A stretch of DNA of 64,000 nucleotides from Kalmanozyma brasiliensis GHG001 (lineage: Eukaryota > Basidiomycota > Ustilaginomycetes > Ustilaginales): contig NW_015961970.1 in assembly GCF_000497045.1 (NCBI RefSeq), forward strand, positions 868,802 to 932,801, read 5' to 3'. The translations under genes were made by a program, and so were the position numbers. The notes beneath the pieces were generated by a model, which worked only from the letters and a program-made list of their open reading frames with translations, made no database searches and was not told the DNA's origin. This document shows positions 1 through 10,800 of the stretch, piece after piece; position 1 is the stretch's first letter, and every line of letters begins with the position of its first letter.

Positions 1-690
1 CTCGACCATGCCAGGACGAAGCACTTTGACCGCGAGACCCACGTGACAGTCCTCGACATCAACCCAAGTATGCTCAAGGAAGGTCAGAAGCGCTTCAAGC
101 AGACCATGTACTGGGGCGGGCCTCAGGTCAGCTTCCAGCTTGGAAACGCAGAACAACTCGACTCGACCATGCCCGTCCCGCCAGAGCCCGTTCGCGGTCC
201 CAACAGCAAGCAGCCCCTCCTGCCACCACTCGAGAGCAAGCCCATCCCTGACGAGTCGATCGACCTGTTCACCATCGCATTCGGTATTCGCAACTGCACC
301 CACATCGACGAGGTCCTTCGACAAGCCTACCGTGTGCTCAAGCCCGGTGGAGTCTTCAGCTGTCTGGAGTTCGGCAAAGTCAACGTCCCCTTCCTGGCCG
401 AGGCGTACAAGCAGTACAGCTTCAACGTTCTGCCTCCACTCGGTCAGATGCTCGCCGGAGACCGCGCCTCGTATCAGTACCTGGTCGAATCGATTGAGCG
501 CTTTCCCACCCAGCCTCAATTTGCCAGAATGATGAAGGACGCCGGTTTCCATCTGCCGGGCTCGCCCACCGCGACAAGCCTTGGCTTCCCCGCGGAGTCT
601 GGAAGTGCTGCTGGAAGCGAAGACGTGAGCGGTGCCTGGGAGGACCTCACGTTTGGCGTCGCCACCATCTGGACTGGTATCAAGCTCTGA
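1..690 (+). CDS. COQ5: COQ5-type ubiquinone C-methyltransferase, 3' part
   Basis: The reading frame is open from base 1 and runs 229 codons to a TGA, so the 5' end lies outside the window. The protein is the C-terminal part of a UbiE/COQ5 class I SAM-dependent methyltransferase, which methylates the benzoquinol ring in mitochondrial coenzyme Q synthesis. Visible family signs are the DINPSMLKEGQKR segment after SAM motif I, the acidic/hydrophobic DLFTIAFGIRN motif, the VLKPGG motif, and the C-terminal GDRASYQYLVESI and FP.Q..F..MM..AGF segments. There is a Pro/Gln-rich insert around 170-240, before DESIDLFTIAFG, compared with bacterial UbiE. The first in-frame start-like codon (GTG at 43) is not a real start, because homology continues upstream of it. 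The glycine-rich SAM motif I itself is not in the window. Confidence 0.9.
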   Translation, partial: LDHARTKHFDRETHVTVLDINPSMLKEGQKRFKQTMYWGGPQVSFQLGNAEQLDSTMPVPPEPVRGPNSKQPLLPPLESKPIPDESIDLFTIAFGIRNCTHIDEVLRQAYRVLKPGGVFSCLEFGKVNVPFLAEAYKQYSFNVLPPLGQMLAGDRASYQYLVESIERFPTQPQFARMMKDAGFHLPGSPTATSLGFPAESGSAAGSEDVSGAWEDLTFGVATIWTGIKL

Positions 691-1367
691 GCACACCGCT
701 GTACACTTCCTTTTCCGCTGTCACTGCTAGAATACATTGCTACTTGTAATACCATCACCACTTGCTCGTCCGATCTCCATCGCGCTCGTCTGTGCTCGTC
801 CAACAACCTAGCAGCCGTATCCGTCTGCCTCGTCGTCCAGAATGAAGTTGTTAGACCGGCCTCGTGATGAACTCAAAATGGCCGTTTTTGGTGGGTGAGG
901 TGGAGGCGTGATCGGGTGCCACACAGCTCAGCCGACAAAGGTCTCGGATTTTGGAGAAATGGCGCAGTCAAGCGGCCAAAGCGTAATCAGAATACGGCAG
1001 CACACCGCAGTATCGGCCTGCATCTGCACCGATGAAACGCGTTCAGACCAAGCTCATTTCCACATCCCAATCCTCCATTCCTTCTCCAATATCACACTTC
1101 ATCTTCTCGACTCAGCCGACCGCGAAACCTTCCTTCCGTCACACTCATCGCTTGGAAGCTGGCCTAGTTCGATCACTGCGGTCTCCTCAGCCTCAATACG
1201 CACTCGCTGGGACAAAGGGTCGCCACCAAGGACCCCGCCGGACCACAACGCACGACACTAACAGTCTAGCCAACGACACACGAGAAGCAACCGAGCTTTC
1301 AAGGACGATCACATCGTGGTGTATGGCTCCGTCTTCCTTTGACGCTCTCTCATAGCTCGCCCTCAAC
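691..1367. other. intergenic region, COQ5 3' end and cullin-1 promoter
   Basis: These 677 bases hold no convincing gene. They should contain the COQ5 3' UTR and the promoter and leader of the cullin gene. An octamer GCTCAGCC lies at 926-933 and a 7/8 match (ACTCAGCC) at 1110-1117. An ATG-started frame of 107 codons (1032-1355) ends just before the cullin start and could be an upstream ORF if transcription starts early. It has no recognisable features. Confidence 0.5.
926..933 (+). promoter_or_regulatory. candidate promoter octamer GCTCAGCC
   Basis: Exact octamer 435 bases upstream of the cullin-1 start, with a 7/8 relative at 1110-1117. Function inferred from recurrence. Confidence 0.3.
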
Positions 1368-3779
1368 ATGTCTGGGCCGGGGTTCACTTCATCAGGGCCC
1401 AATCCCGCAGCAGCCGGGAGCAGCCGTCTCCCCGCCGTCCACGATGCCGAGGCAACATGGGGCTTTCTCGAACCGGGCATCGACCTCATGATGACCCGTC
1501 TCAAGGAAGGCATGACCTACCCACGCTACATGGAGCTCTACACCGTCGCATACAACCACTTCACCTCCTCCTCCCTCGCCTCCTCAGCCACCGGGCTCGG
1601 TCGCTCCAACGGGCCGTTCGGCTCGAAAGGCGGCACAAATCTCGTCGGCGCCGAACTTTACAAGTACCTCAAGAACTACTTTCAGACCCACCTCGAGGAG
1701 GTGCGCTCCGGCTCAGACGGTCTGTCGGAAGAGCCATTGCTGCGGTTCTACGCTACCGAATGGGACCGCTACACCACAGGCGCCAACTTTGTCCACCGTC
1801 TCTTTGCATATCTCAACCGCCACTGGGTCAAGCGCGAGAAGGATGAGGGTCGCAAACACATCTACACGGTCTACATCTTGGCGCTGGTGCAGTGGAAGGA
1901 GCACATGTTCCGCTACGTCCAGCAGAAGGGTCGGCTGGTGCAGGCGCTGCTCAAGCAGATCGAGAAGCAGCGCAACGGCGAAGTCATCGAGGCATCGCTC
2001 GTCAAGAAGATGGTCGACTCGCTCGTGTCGCTCGGCCTCGACGAGACGGACACTAACCGCCAGAACCTCGGCGTCTATCGCCACGAATTCGAGAAGCCCT
2101 TCATCGACGCTACCGAGGTATACTACACGGCAGAGTCGGATGCATTCGTTTCGCAAAACACCGCCACGGACTACATGAAGAAGGCCGAGACGCGGCTCAA
2201 GGAGGAGGAGGACCGCGTCGAGCTCTACCTGCACGCTTCAACCCGCGGCAAGCTGGTGCCCACGTGCGACAATGTGCTGGTTCGACGCCACTCGACCATG
2301 CTCTGGGACGAGTTCCAGCAGCTGCTCGACCAAGAGCAGGGCGATGATCTCTTCCGCATCTACACGTTGCTTTCGCGCATAAACGAGGGACTGGAGCCGC
2401 TGCGAACCAAGTTTGAACTTCATGTCAAGCGGACCGGTCTGGCTGCGGTGGAGAAGGTGATTGGCGGTTCCGACGCAGGAGCTGCAGCTACCAACGGCGC
2501 TGCAGCCGGCTCATCCTCGGCAGCCGCGCCAGCTGCTGCGGCGAGCGACTCCCTCGACCCAGGCGCCTACGTCTCGGCCCTCCTCGACGCGCACCGCACC
2601 AACCTCAACACGGTCAACCTCGCCTTCCGCGGCGAAGCGGGCTTCCTCGCCGCCCTCGACAAGGCCTGTCGCGACTTTGTCAACCGCAACAAGGCCACCG
2701 GCACCTCCACCTCTCGATCCCCCGAACTGCTCGCCAAGCACACCGACGCCTTGCTCAAAAAATCTAACAAGACCACGGCGGAGAACACCCTCGAAGAAGC
2801 ACTCAACGACGTGATGATCGTATTCAAGTACATCGAGGACAAGGATGTGTTCCAAAAGTTCTACTCCAAGATGCTCGCCAAGCGGTTGGTCAACTTTGCG
2901 TCGGCGAGCGACGATGCGGAGGCGAACATGATTTCGCGGCTCAAAGAGGCGTGTGGGTTCGAGTACACTGCGAAGCTCGCGAGGATGTTTACGGATATGG
3001 GATTGAGTAAGGAGTTGAACGACAACTTCAAGGAGACGATGGCGAAGAATCACGACAAGGCCGAGTTAGATATCGATTTCTATGCGTTGGTGTTGGCGAA
3101 TGGGTTCTGGCCGTTGCAGGGGCCGACGACGGAGTTTTCCATTCCGACCGAACTGCTGCCTACGTACGAGCGATTCCAGCGTCACTATTCCGCCAAGCAT
3201 TCGGGTCGAAAGCTCACCTGGCTCTGGCAGTTGAGCAAGAACGAGATCCGTGCCAACCACCTTTCTCAAAAAGGCCTTGTCTTTCAAACCTCGACCTTCC
3301 AAACGGCGGTGCTGTTGCAGTTCAACACCAACGACAGTCTCACCAAGACCCAACTGCAACAAGCAACGGGTTTGAACGAGACGACCATCAAACCGGTGCT
3401 CGCGATGCTGTCCAAAGCGAAAGTGCTCCAACCGTCCTCTGGCGATGACGCCTACGAACTCAATCCCAACTTCAAGTCCAAAAAGCTTCGGGTCAACCTC
3501 AACCTTCCGGTCAAGAGCGAGCAGAAGATCGAATCGAACGACGTGCTCAAGACGGTCGACGAGGATCGAAGGTTGTTGCTCCAAGCGACCATTGTGAGGA
3601 TCATGAAGAGCAGGAAGCAGTTGAAGCACCAGACGCTGATCCAGGAGACGGTGAGCCAGGTCAGTGGGAGGTTCAGTCCCAAGGTGACGGACATCAAGAA
3701 GGCCATCGATCAGTTGATCGAGAAGGAGTATCTGGAGCGCGTCGAGGGTCAGAAGGATATGTATAGCTATCTGGCCTAG
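1368..3779 (+). CDS. CUL1: cullin-1 (SCF ubiquitin ligase scaffold)
   Basis: This intronless 803-aa protein is the scaffold of SCF-type RING ubiquitin ligases (Cdc53/CUL1). The N-terminal segment around residues 30-60 (WGFLEPGIDLMM...YMELYTVAYNH) matches the Skp1/F-box-binding first cullin repeat of CUL1. The cullin homology domain occupies about residues 430-700. The C-terminal winged helix carries the neddylation motif IVRIMKSRK, with acceptor lysine 747 (codon 3606-3608), and ends in the canonical YLERVEGQKDMYSYLA. An Ala/Ser-rich low-complexity insert sits at about residues 365-398. The ATG at 1368 is the first in frame and gives full family length. CUL1 is preferred over CUL3 or CUL4 because of the N-terminal YMELYT motif and the C-terminal wording. 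The Rbx1, Skp1 and Cand1 partners are not in this window. Confidence 0.95.
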   Translation: MSGPGFTSSGPNPAAAGSSRLPAVHDAEATWGFLEPGIDLMMTRLKEGMTYPRYMELYTVAYNHFTSSSLASSATGLGRSNGPFGSKGGTNLVGAELYKYLKNYFQTHLEEVRSGSDGLSEEPLLRFYATEWDRYTTGANFVHRLFAYLNRHWVKREKDEGRKHIYTVYILALVQWKEHMFRYVQQKGRLVQALLKQIEKQRNGEVIEASLVKKMVDSLVSLGLDETDTNRQNLGVYRHEFEKPFIDATEVYYTAESDAFVSQNTATDYMKKAETRLKEEEDRVELYLHASTRGKLVPTCDNVLVRRHSTMLWDEFQQLLDQEQGDDLFRIYTLLSRINEGLEPLRTKFELHVKRTGLAAVEKVIGGSDAGAAATNGAAAGSSSAAAPAAAASDSLDPGAYVSALLDAHRTNLNTVNLAFRGEAGFLAALDKACRDFVNRNKATGTSTSRSPELLAKHTDALLKKSNKTTAENTLEEALNDVMIVFKYIEDKDVFQKFYSKMLAKRLVNFASASDDAEANMISRLKEACGFEYTAKLARMFTDMGLSKELNDNFKETMAKNHDKAELDIDFYALVLANGFWPLQGPTTEFSIPTELLPTYERFQRHYSAKHSGRKLTWLWQLSKNEIRANHLSQKGLVFQTSTFQTAVLLQFNTNDSLTKTQLQQATGLNETTIKPVLAMLSKAKVLQPSSGDDAYELNPNFKSKKLRVNLNLPVKSEQKIESNDVLKTVDEDRRLLLQATIVRIMKSRKQLKHQTLIQETVSQVSGRFSPKVTDIKKAIDQLIEKEYLERVEGQKDMYSYLA

Positions 3780-4128
3780 TCGTGCAGGGGTGCAATTGAT
3801 GATGGGTCGGTGACAAGACCGTGTACGAGTGAGGCCGATTGTGAAGGTTTCGATAAGAGTGCGGCTCAGACGCTTTGATTGAGCTCACTCGATTCGGTGG
3901 TTCACGCCACGATGGGATGAAAGGAAGAGATGCTGCATTGCAACTCTGGCGCACAGCACACATTGTTCGATCGGGGCCACTGATCTCTGAATCTTCGACC
4001 AAATCCTGCCTGGGGAGGCGTCGCGCGAGCGTGCCCTCCTCCTTCACCCGGTGAGCTGGTATACCTACCTCTATATCCCTAGCCTGGATTGCGGGGACGA
4101 GGAATCTTGCTCTCACTGTTGATGCGCA
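3780..4128. other. convergent spacer between cullin-1 and the zinc-finger gene
   Basis: These 349 bases hold the 3' ends of two convergent genes. A minus-strand open frame (3694-4116) runs through it and would overlap the cullin stop. It could be a further 3' exon of the zinc-finger gene only if another intron lies after that finger, and no good acceptor keeps the frame open. I see no independent gene. Confidence 0.4.
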
Positions 4129-7100
4129 TCAAACTCTGTGTCGATGAGAAGCTATGAAGTTGAGCTGAGGGCCCTCCCGAGACTGGCCTCGCATCGATGA
4201 CTCACCTCGTGCGTGCCGCTGCGTGCATCTCGCATCCGCACACTCGTCTCCGTCCGCCTCGCGGGGACACCACTTGACCGACGTCCTCTCGTCCGCGCTT
4301 CTTGACGATGACGCGACGGAGAAGCCAAGTGAGGGTGGGAGGTATGATCGGACTTTTGAGGTTATCTGCTCTCGCGCCAGCGCAAACCAGAGGAGGAAGA
4401 AAAGGGATTGGAAAGGGAAGGTGAGAGGGGAACGACGAAGAGTGAGCGCTGTTGGGATCGCCACGAAGTCAGCAAAGTACACCTACGCTCTGAAACAGAC
4501 TCGGCACCACGGGTCGGTACCGCGAGACCACGGGTGGGTGCGGTGTGACCTGAGGGTCCGAGATGAGCGAGAAAGGAAGCAAGAGGATATGTAAATGGTT
4601 TCGAAGCTGTTTGAGGTCGAGAGCTGTCAGGAAAGCTCACCTTTTCTTGATCGCCGGGCTTGGCCATGATGATGCTTTCGGACGGGGAGCCATTCGATGG
4701 CGCGGTACTGACGTGATCCTGCGTCGATGCTGTGGCGACCTCACCCAGTTGTTCGCCTGGCGTGACACCGTTCAAGACCTTCACAGCGGTCGCGTTCTTG
4801 CGTTTGCTTGCTAGCGACGCGAGGAGCTCTTCGCGCTTCTTCTGCAGCGCCGCGTCGAGTTTCATTGCGTTGGCACTGCTTTGCTGGACGCTCTTGCGCG
4901 GTGTCTCCGCGTCTGCCGACGGCGCAGCCGCTGCAATGACGGTCGCCGGCATGCTGACAGCCTGGACTGTCGCTGTAAGAGGCTGGCCCGGCGGGACTGG
5001 AGTCATGTCGGCGGATTGATGATAGCGTGGTGGCATCGGACCTGCTGATGGGGACGCGATCGCCGCAGTTTGCTGCTTTGATTTGCGCTCTTCCATCATC
5101 TGAATCTTCCGCATCAATAGCTTGATCTCCAGCTCCTTACGCAACAGCTCCTCGTGCGAAGGCGCCGAAGAACCGGCATCTGCGCTACCATTGGCGGCTA
5201 ATCCCGCCAGCAGACCTTCTCTCGAGACACTCGTACCGTGTGCCGTGCCGTTCGTACCCTCGACCATTTTCACTCCGTCTTGAAGAGGCGTGAGCGCTCT
5301 GCGGACCGGCTGCAGCCCATTCAGCGCACAAAAGTTGTCGTAGTGCTCGTCTGCAGTCTTCTGGCGCAAAAGTGCCACATCGCTCGCGTCAACGTCAAGG
5401 CGCGTGTACTTGGACATCTCGAAGACGTTGGGCTCGTCTTCTTCGAGCTCGTCGTCTGACAGATCGACGACCGTATTGAGGCCCGAGGGGACGTCCAAGA
5501 ACCGATTTGGTCGGAAAAGCGGACGGTACTCTTCGACGTCGAAGTCAGCTGCTACCGGGCGACGACGCGAGGCCGCTTCAGTAAGGAGCGGAGACTTTGC
5601 TGCCGACGTTGCCAAGTCCGGAAGGTTGGGGATGGGCGCGGTGAGATCGACTTCTCCAGAGGGAGCCTTGGCCGCACGACTGAAGTTGTCTGCGTACGAA
5701 ATCCTTTGTCGGCGGCTCGGAAGCGGCGCGGAGGCGTTCTCGTCTCCGGCGAGATCAGCTGTGACCACGTTATCTCCATCGTCCACTGCGTCGACGTCGC
5801 GGTAGGCCCGCTTCCGAGAAGACGGCAAAGCTGAGTCGTTGGATGAGTCTTCGACTAGCACGCCTTCTTCCATGGCAACGCCGGCCTCGTATGAAGGTCG
5901 AATCAGGCCGCGTATCGATTCGCCAATCTGCGAGAGCAGCGCGTCGGCCTCGCCTGATGTAGCGGTGCGATCGAAGACGTTCGTTGTTGCGGAGGGAGCC
6001 GCGCTGACGGCTGCGGCAGGCTCGATTGCGGAATTTGCTGCTGCCGACGCTGCAGCGACCTTCGCCATTCGAGACGCAAGCACCTTCTTTCGCAGCTCCT
6101 CGAGCGGCTTTAAAGCAACGCCTTGCTCCTGCGCTGCGTCCTCTGCCAGTGTAGTTACGATCCGCCCCTCTTCTTCGACGCTGTTCGGCTCGGACGCCGC
6201 CGGTGGCGGAGATGTCGCTGGAGCTTCGACCTCATGCCGTGCCTCACCCTGTGTAGAAATGCCGAGCTCTTCGCAGCAAGCTTCAATCATACGCAGAGGG
6301 ACGCCCTTCTCGGTCAGACGCTGTGGAGGCACACCACGCGCATGCAGCTCCTTGACCATAGCCACGGCTTCCGACTTACCATCTTCGACCCAGTCGACGT
6401 CTTCCTCGTAGGTGGCATCGCCGACATTCACAGATGAAGAAGCGCCATTGTACGCGTCTAAGTATGCATTGTGAGCGGCGATCTTGGCGGCCAGCTTCAG
6501 TTGCTTCTTTTCGCGCTTCCTCTGCTTCCTCTCCTGCTTCTTTTGCTGCTTGAGCAAGTTCTGTGGACGGTGACCGGCCATCTGGAAATGCGGACAGCCT
6601 GTCGGATAGGCGCCGTCAAAGGTGCCGGGGTACGAAGGCTGAAAAGAGCTCGATGCTGATGGATACGATGCGTACGAGTGGCCATACAGCTCGGGATTGC
6701 GGTAAGCGCCCGAGTCGTAAGGAGCACGGGGATCGTAGGCTGGCTCGTGACCTGGCTGGTAGCTTGGCTCATAGCTCGGAAAAGCCTGGTCGAATCCGGC
6801 CGGATAGTCGTCCACTGCCGCAGCGTTGTAGGTGTGATGAACGGAAGATGAGTAATCGAGAACCGGCGGCGCAGGTTCAAACGCCGGAGCGTTGGGGTCG
6901 TATGCATAGTGGGCGGACGAAGCGTGCGGTAGATCTGGCGGCGGATAGATGGGCGGTGGCGGGTGATGCAGGTCTGCATGCCCAGGATAGGTCCCACCAG
7001 GCAGATTGTCGTACGATGAAAAGTTGTATGCTGGCCTGTCGGGCGAGGAAGGGCCTGCAATGGCCCCTTCCTCAGGGGAGGTGTACGCATTGTCTTCGAA

Positions 7101-7367
7101 GTGGTCACCCGCGGGAGGTGCTATTGGGCGAATCGGATTGGAAGCCTCGGGTATGGGAAGACTGGCTGGTGGGGCCGTTGCGTCGAAATGATCCGTTTCG
7201 TAGGCCAGCAACTTCCGCCCGCGGCTGGCTGTGGGAGCGTCGACTTCATTTCGGCCCAGGTCCTCGCTCGGCACCAAGAAATGCGAGCCGCTTCCGGACG
7301 CTTCTGCGCTGCCATAGTCCAGCTCGACGTCGTCCGACGACTGTGGTGGTGGTGCGGGTCGACGCAT
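4129..7367 (-). CDS. Red1/ZFC3H1-like nuclear zinc-finger protein, two exons
   Basis: Exon 1 runs 7367-4641 (909 codons). It is Pro/Tyr-rich and low-complexity over about residues 1-260, with a basic Lys/Arg-rich helix at about 275-300 and a coiled-coil segment (EELLRKELEIKLLMRKIQMMEE) at about 735-760. At 4640 a good donor, AAG|GTGAGC, interrupts the frame. Reading on gives an unrelated-looking tail ending at 4362. The phase-0 acceptor at 4367-4366 joins a 78-aa exon (4365-4129) carrying C-x8-C-x4-C-x3-H (C942, C951, C956, H960). This is the pattern of the putative zinc-finger domain found at the C-terminal end of Red1/ZFC3H1-type nuclear RNA surveillance factors. A second acceptor at 4484-4483 also keeps phase and would lengthen the last exon. 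The finger is shared by both models. The family call rests on the finger plus the coiled coil. The first ATG (7367) was chosen, and the predicted length is about 987 aa. Confidence 0.6.
4366..4640 (-). other. probable intron of the zinc-finger gene
   Basis: The donor GTGAGC directly follows AAG at 4641. The acceptor, a pyrimidine-rich tract then GAGAGCAG, ends at 4366. Length is 275 nt and phase is 0 on both sides. An alternative acceptor at 4483 (GCGTAG) gives a 158-nt intron in the same phase. Removing the intron brings the zinc-finger frame into register. Confidence 0.5.
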
Positions 7368-7877
7368 GGCTTATGCGAGCCAATGGCGGAGTGGTCGAAG
7401 TCAAAGCGAGGGGATGTTGGTAGCCATCTGTGCTGGTCGTCGGATAAAGAGTGACGAGAGTCAGCAGCAGGGACGGCAGGGTGGGGATGACGGGAGCCGC
7501 GCAAGTGTGATATCTTGTAGAATAGGGGCTGAAGGTGGGAGAGAAGCAACCAAAGCGATCCGAGCGTCGTGCATGCACCTCTTCCAGAAGTCACACACTT
7601 TTGAGTTTCTTTCGAAAGATCACGTCAAGCCACATCTCCTACGCAGGCCAAAAATTTCGCCGAAGGTGTTAGGCCCTTCTGACCCCACTCAGGCCTCCTG
7701 GCATCAGCGTTCATTCTGCTATCGGCCTCTCAGTATGCTTCAAACGAAGGGTGACACGGAACAGCATCACAAGGTCAGAGATTCGACCATGATGTGATTG
7801 AAGAATGCGTAGGAGCAATGCAATGCGAGATGAGAAAGGAACAACAGGAGACACCACGGACGCCGACCCGCACCCCC
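7368..7877. other. intergenic region between RAD50 and the zinc-finger gene
   Basis: These 510 bases separate two head-to-tail minus-strand genes. They should hold the RAD50 terminator and the zinc-finger gene promoter. Overlapping ORFs on both strands here show no family signature. I see no RNA gene. Confidence 0.4.
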
Positions 7878-10800
7878 TCAAACATTGCGGATCCGCTCGC
7901 GCTCAATGATGCTCTTCTGATGAACATCCCTGCTGACCCTCCAGTAGTACTCGAGCACATCGTTCTGCCCCAGCAGTGTCAGAAATTCCTCGTCGTGCGT
8001 GATCACGATCAGCTGCAACTGGCTGTTCTCCGCGCGCTCTTTGATCAGGTCCGCCAGACTCCTCGCCAGCGCCTCGATGTTGTCCTTGTCCAAGTTCGTC
8101 GTGGGCTCGTCGAGCGCCAGGATGCCGCAGTTGCTGCCGAAAGACTCTGCAAGCGCAAGGCGAATGATGATCGAGGCCAACACCTTCTGACCGGCGGAGC
8201 AGCGACCACGCATGTCCATCTCGACCATATCCTTGACCATGCACACGCGGTAGTTGTACGACCGGTTGCCTCGCGCGCCCTCATTGTCGGACTTGATTAG
8301 GATCGTGTCAATATCGGTGCCCTGGTACGTCTTCTGCCACAGGTAGCGGATGATGTCGTTGATCTCCTCCATCTTGATCGCGTGGTATCGCATGATGGCG
8401 TTCTCGAGCGCCTTTGCATACTTTTCCAGATCGTTGTTGGCCATCTCGGATGTCTTGACCTCGATCAGCTTGCGTTTGTAGTTCTGGTGGACGCCTTTGA
8501 ACTCGTCTCGCAGCTCGAGCTCGCGACCTTTGATCTGCGATCGGAGCGATGCGAGCTCTCCGCTTAAGTGAGACGCCTCTCCGTTGAGCCTGTTCTCCTC
8601 TTCTTTGGCTTGGGTATATTTGTCGGCAAAGTGCTTTCGACTGCGCTGCGCCTGTTCGAGGTCCAACGAGTTGATCTCCTCCTCGATTTTGACAACGTCT
8701 TTGGCAAGCTGACGGTAGCGCAGATTGTCGAGGATGTTGCGCTCGGTCGCCTGAGATTGATTGACCTCTTTCTGCAGCTCTGCCGTCTTGTCAGTGATCT
8801 CCTTGATGTCTCGATGAATGCCTTGAATCTTGTCGACGAGCTCCTGTATGGCCTCAACGCATTCCTCCAAACGCTGGTCGCCTCTCTGCTGGATGTAGGC
8901 ATTGACCGCGGCATTGAGCTCACGGATCTGCTTTGCCCATCCTTCGAGTTTGTCCGCTCTGCCCTTGAGCTTGCTTTCCGCCTCGCTCGCCTCTGCTTTG
9001 AACGTCTCGAGCTCGTCCTTGGCCCGACGAATGGGGCCATTGGCGCTTTCAACCTCGGCGTCGAGGCCCTTGATGCGTTTCTGCTGCTCCTCAAGGTCAG
9101 CGCTGACCTCCTGCAGCTGCGTTTCGATCGATGTCTTTTTGGCGTATTCTTGCCTTTTGGTGATCACGGCCACCTCGGCTCGATGAGTGTCGCGCTCCAG
9201 GCTGTTGATCAAGGTACGCTTGGTTTCCCGGTCCTGTTGCAGAGCATTCAGCTCGCGCTTGAGCACCTTGATCGTCGCGGCGAGCTGATCAATCTCAGCC
9301 TGCACTTGCTCGCCTGTCTGAGTCGAGCCGGTAGACGCGAGGTCACTCTGCAGGTTCTGCACCTCTGCATCCAGATCATTCGCTTCCAAAAGCAATCGTG
9401 CGATATCGCTGCCAACGCGACGCAGTACCTGGAGCTCTTTGAGCTCTGCCTGTATCTGGGTCAATTCGGTAGAAGATGCCTCCGCCGCCTCTGCTGCTAC
9501 CTCGAGCTCAGCTTCCTTGGACGAGATCGTCTTTTGAAGCTCGACGATCTCGACGTCCTGGATGACCTTGCGCTGCGCATCTTTGGCAAGCGCGGTCTGA
9601 CATTCGGCGTTGCGCTCGGTCCAGCCATCGATGTCGGCCTTCAGCGTCTTTTTCTTCTGGGCAGTGTTGCTCGAGCTGAGCGTGGACGAGACGTGCTTTT
9701 CGATCGCCTCATACTCGCTCGGTGTGACGCCTCTGTTGCACGCAAAGCAGTGACCTTTGCCCTTGGCTTCCCGCAGAACTCGACGGAGGAAAGAGTCGAG
9801 CGAGTCGATCGACGCATACTCGTCCTTGGCGGCAGCGATTTCTTCGGCACAGACCTTGACCGCTTCCTCCGCGTCTTTGAAGTCGCCAGCAAGAATCGTC
9901 TTGATGGCCTGCTGTAGCTCCGCTGCCATCTCCTGCTTGGTCTTGAGCTGCTTGCTGGCGAACGAGATTGCGGACTCGACCTGCTGCAGCTCTCGATTCT
10001 TGACCGCGTTCGCCGATTCGAGCTCCTCGAGTCGCTTCTCGTGCTTCGAGAGTGCTCGTGCAACTTCGTTCTCCACGTCGCGCAGCTCCATATTGGGACG
10101 CACTCGATCAGCCAGAGCAGCCTTGTGTCGGTCGAACTGCTCCTGAGCTGTGTTCCTGCGTGTGGTCGCCTGCTGCATCTTCAAGCCAAGCGAGGCGCGT
10201 AGCTCCGCATGGCGGTTGAGCAGATTGATCTCGGAAGTGCGTTCCTCGCGCAAATCGTCCTTCTCGCGGATGTCCGCATTCTTCTTACGGATCTGCTCCT
10301 CGTATTTTGCGTCCTCGAACTCCTTTTGCGCTGCAGCCACTTTGGTGGAGAGGCCGTCTCGATCACGTTCTGCCGCTTCGATGTCGACGCCGCTGAGGGC
10401 GTAGCCGTCAAGCTCGTCTTGTGCCCTCTTAATCTTTTCTCGAAGCTTGCGCACGGAATCTGTAAGTTGCTCGCGAGCGTTCAGCTTTGCTCGCAGCTCG
10501 GCGCGCAGGTTCTGCCACGTTGTGGTCAGGTCGTCATCCTTCTTCGAGTCGGCTTCGCGCAGACTTGCCAGCTCATCGTCAAGCTTGCGCACCTCCTCCT
10601 TGACACGATCCTCGAAGCTTCGGATCTGGGCATCGGTGAGCCCATCACCGCCAAAGCCTTTGATGCCAAGCTCGTTGCCGATCTGCTTGATCGAAACTTC
10701 GCGCTTCTCTTTCGCCTGAATGTGTGCTCGCTTTTCGGCATCGAGACCACCCTTCTCTGACAGCTTCTTGCGATGACGCTGCTCGTGTGTTTCCAGCTCG

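Noticed and set aside
4362..4640. C-terminal tail of the zinc-finger gene read straight through 4640
   Set aside because: It directly follows a consensus donor and reads like translated pyrimidine-tract DNA; the spliced alternative adds a recognisable finger.
4607..4640. 34-nt mini-intron starting at the same donor
   Set aside because: Shorter than the minimum for fungal splicing.
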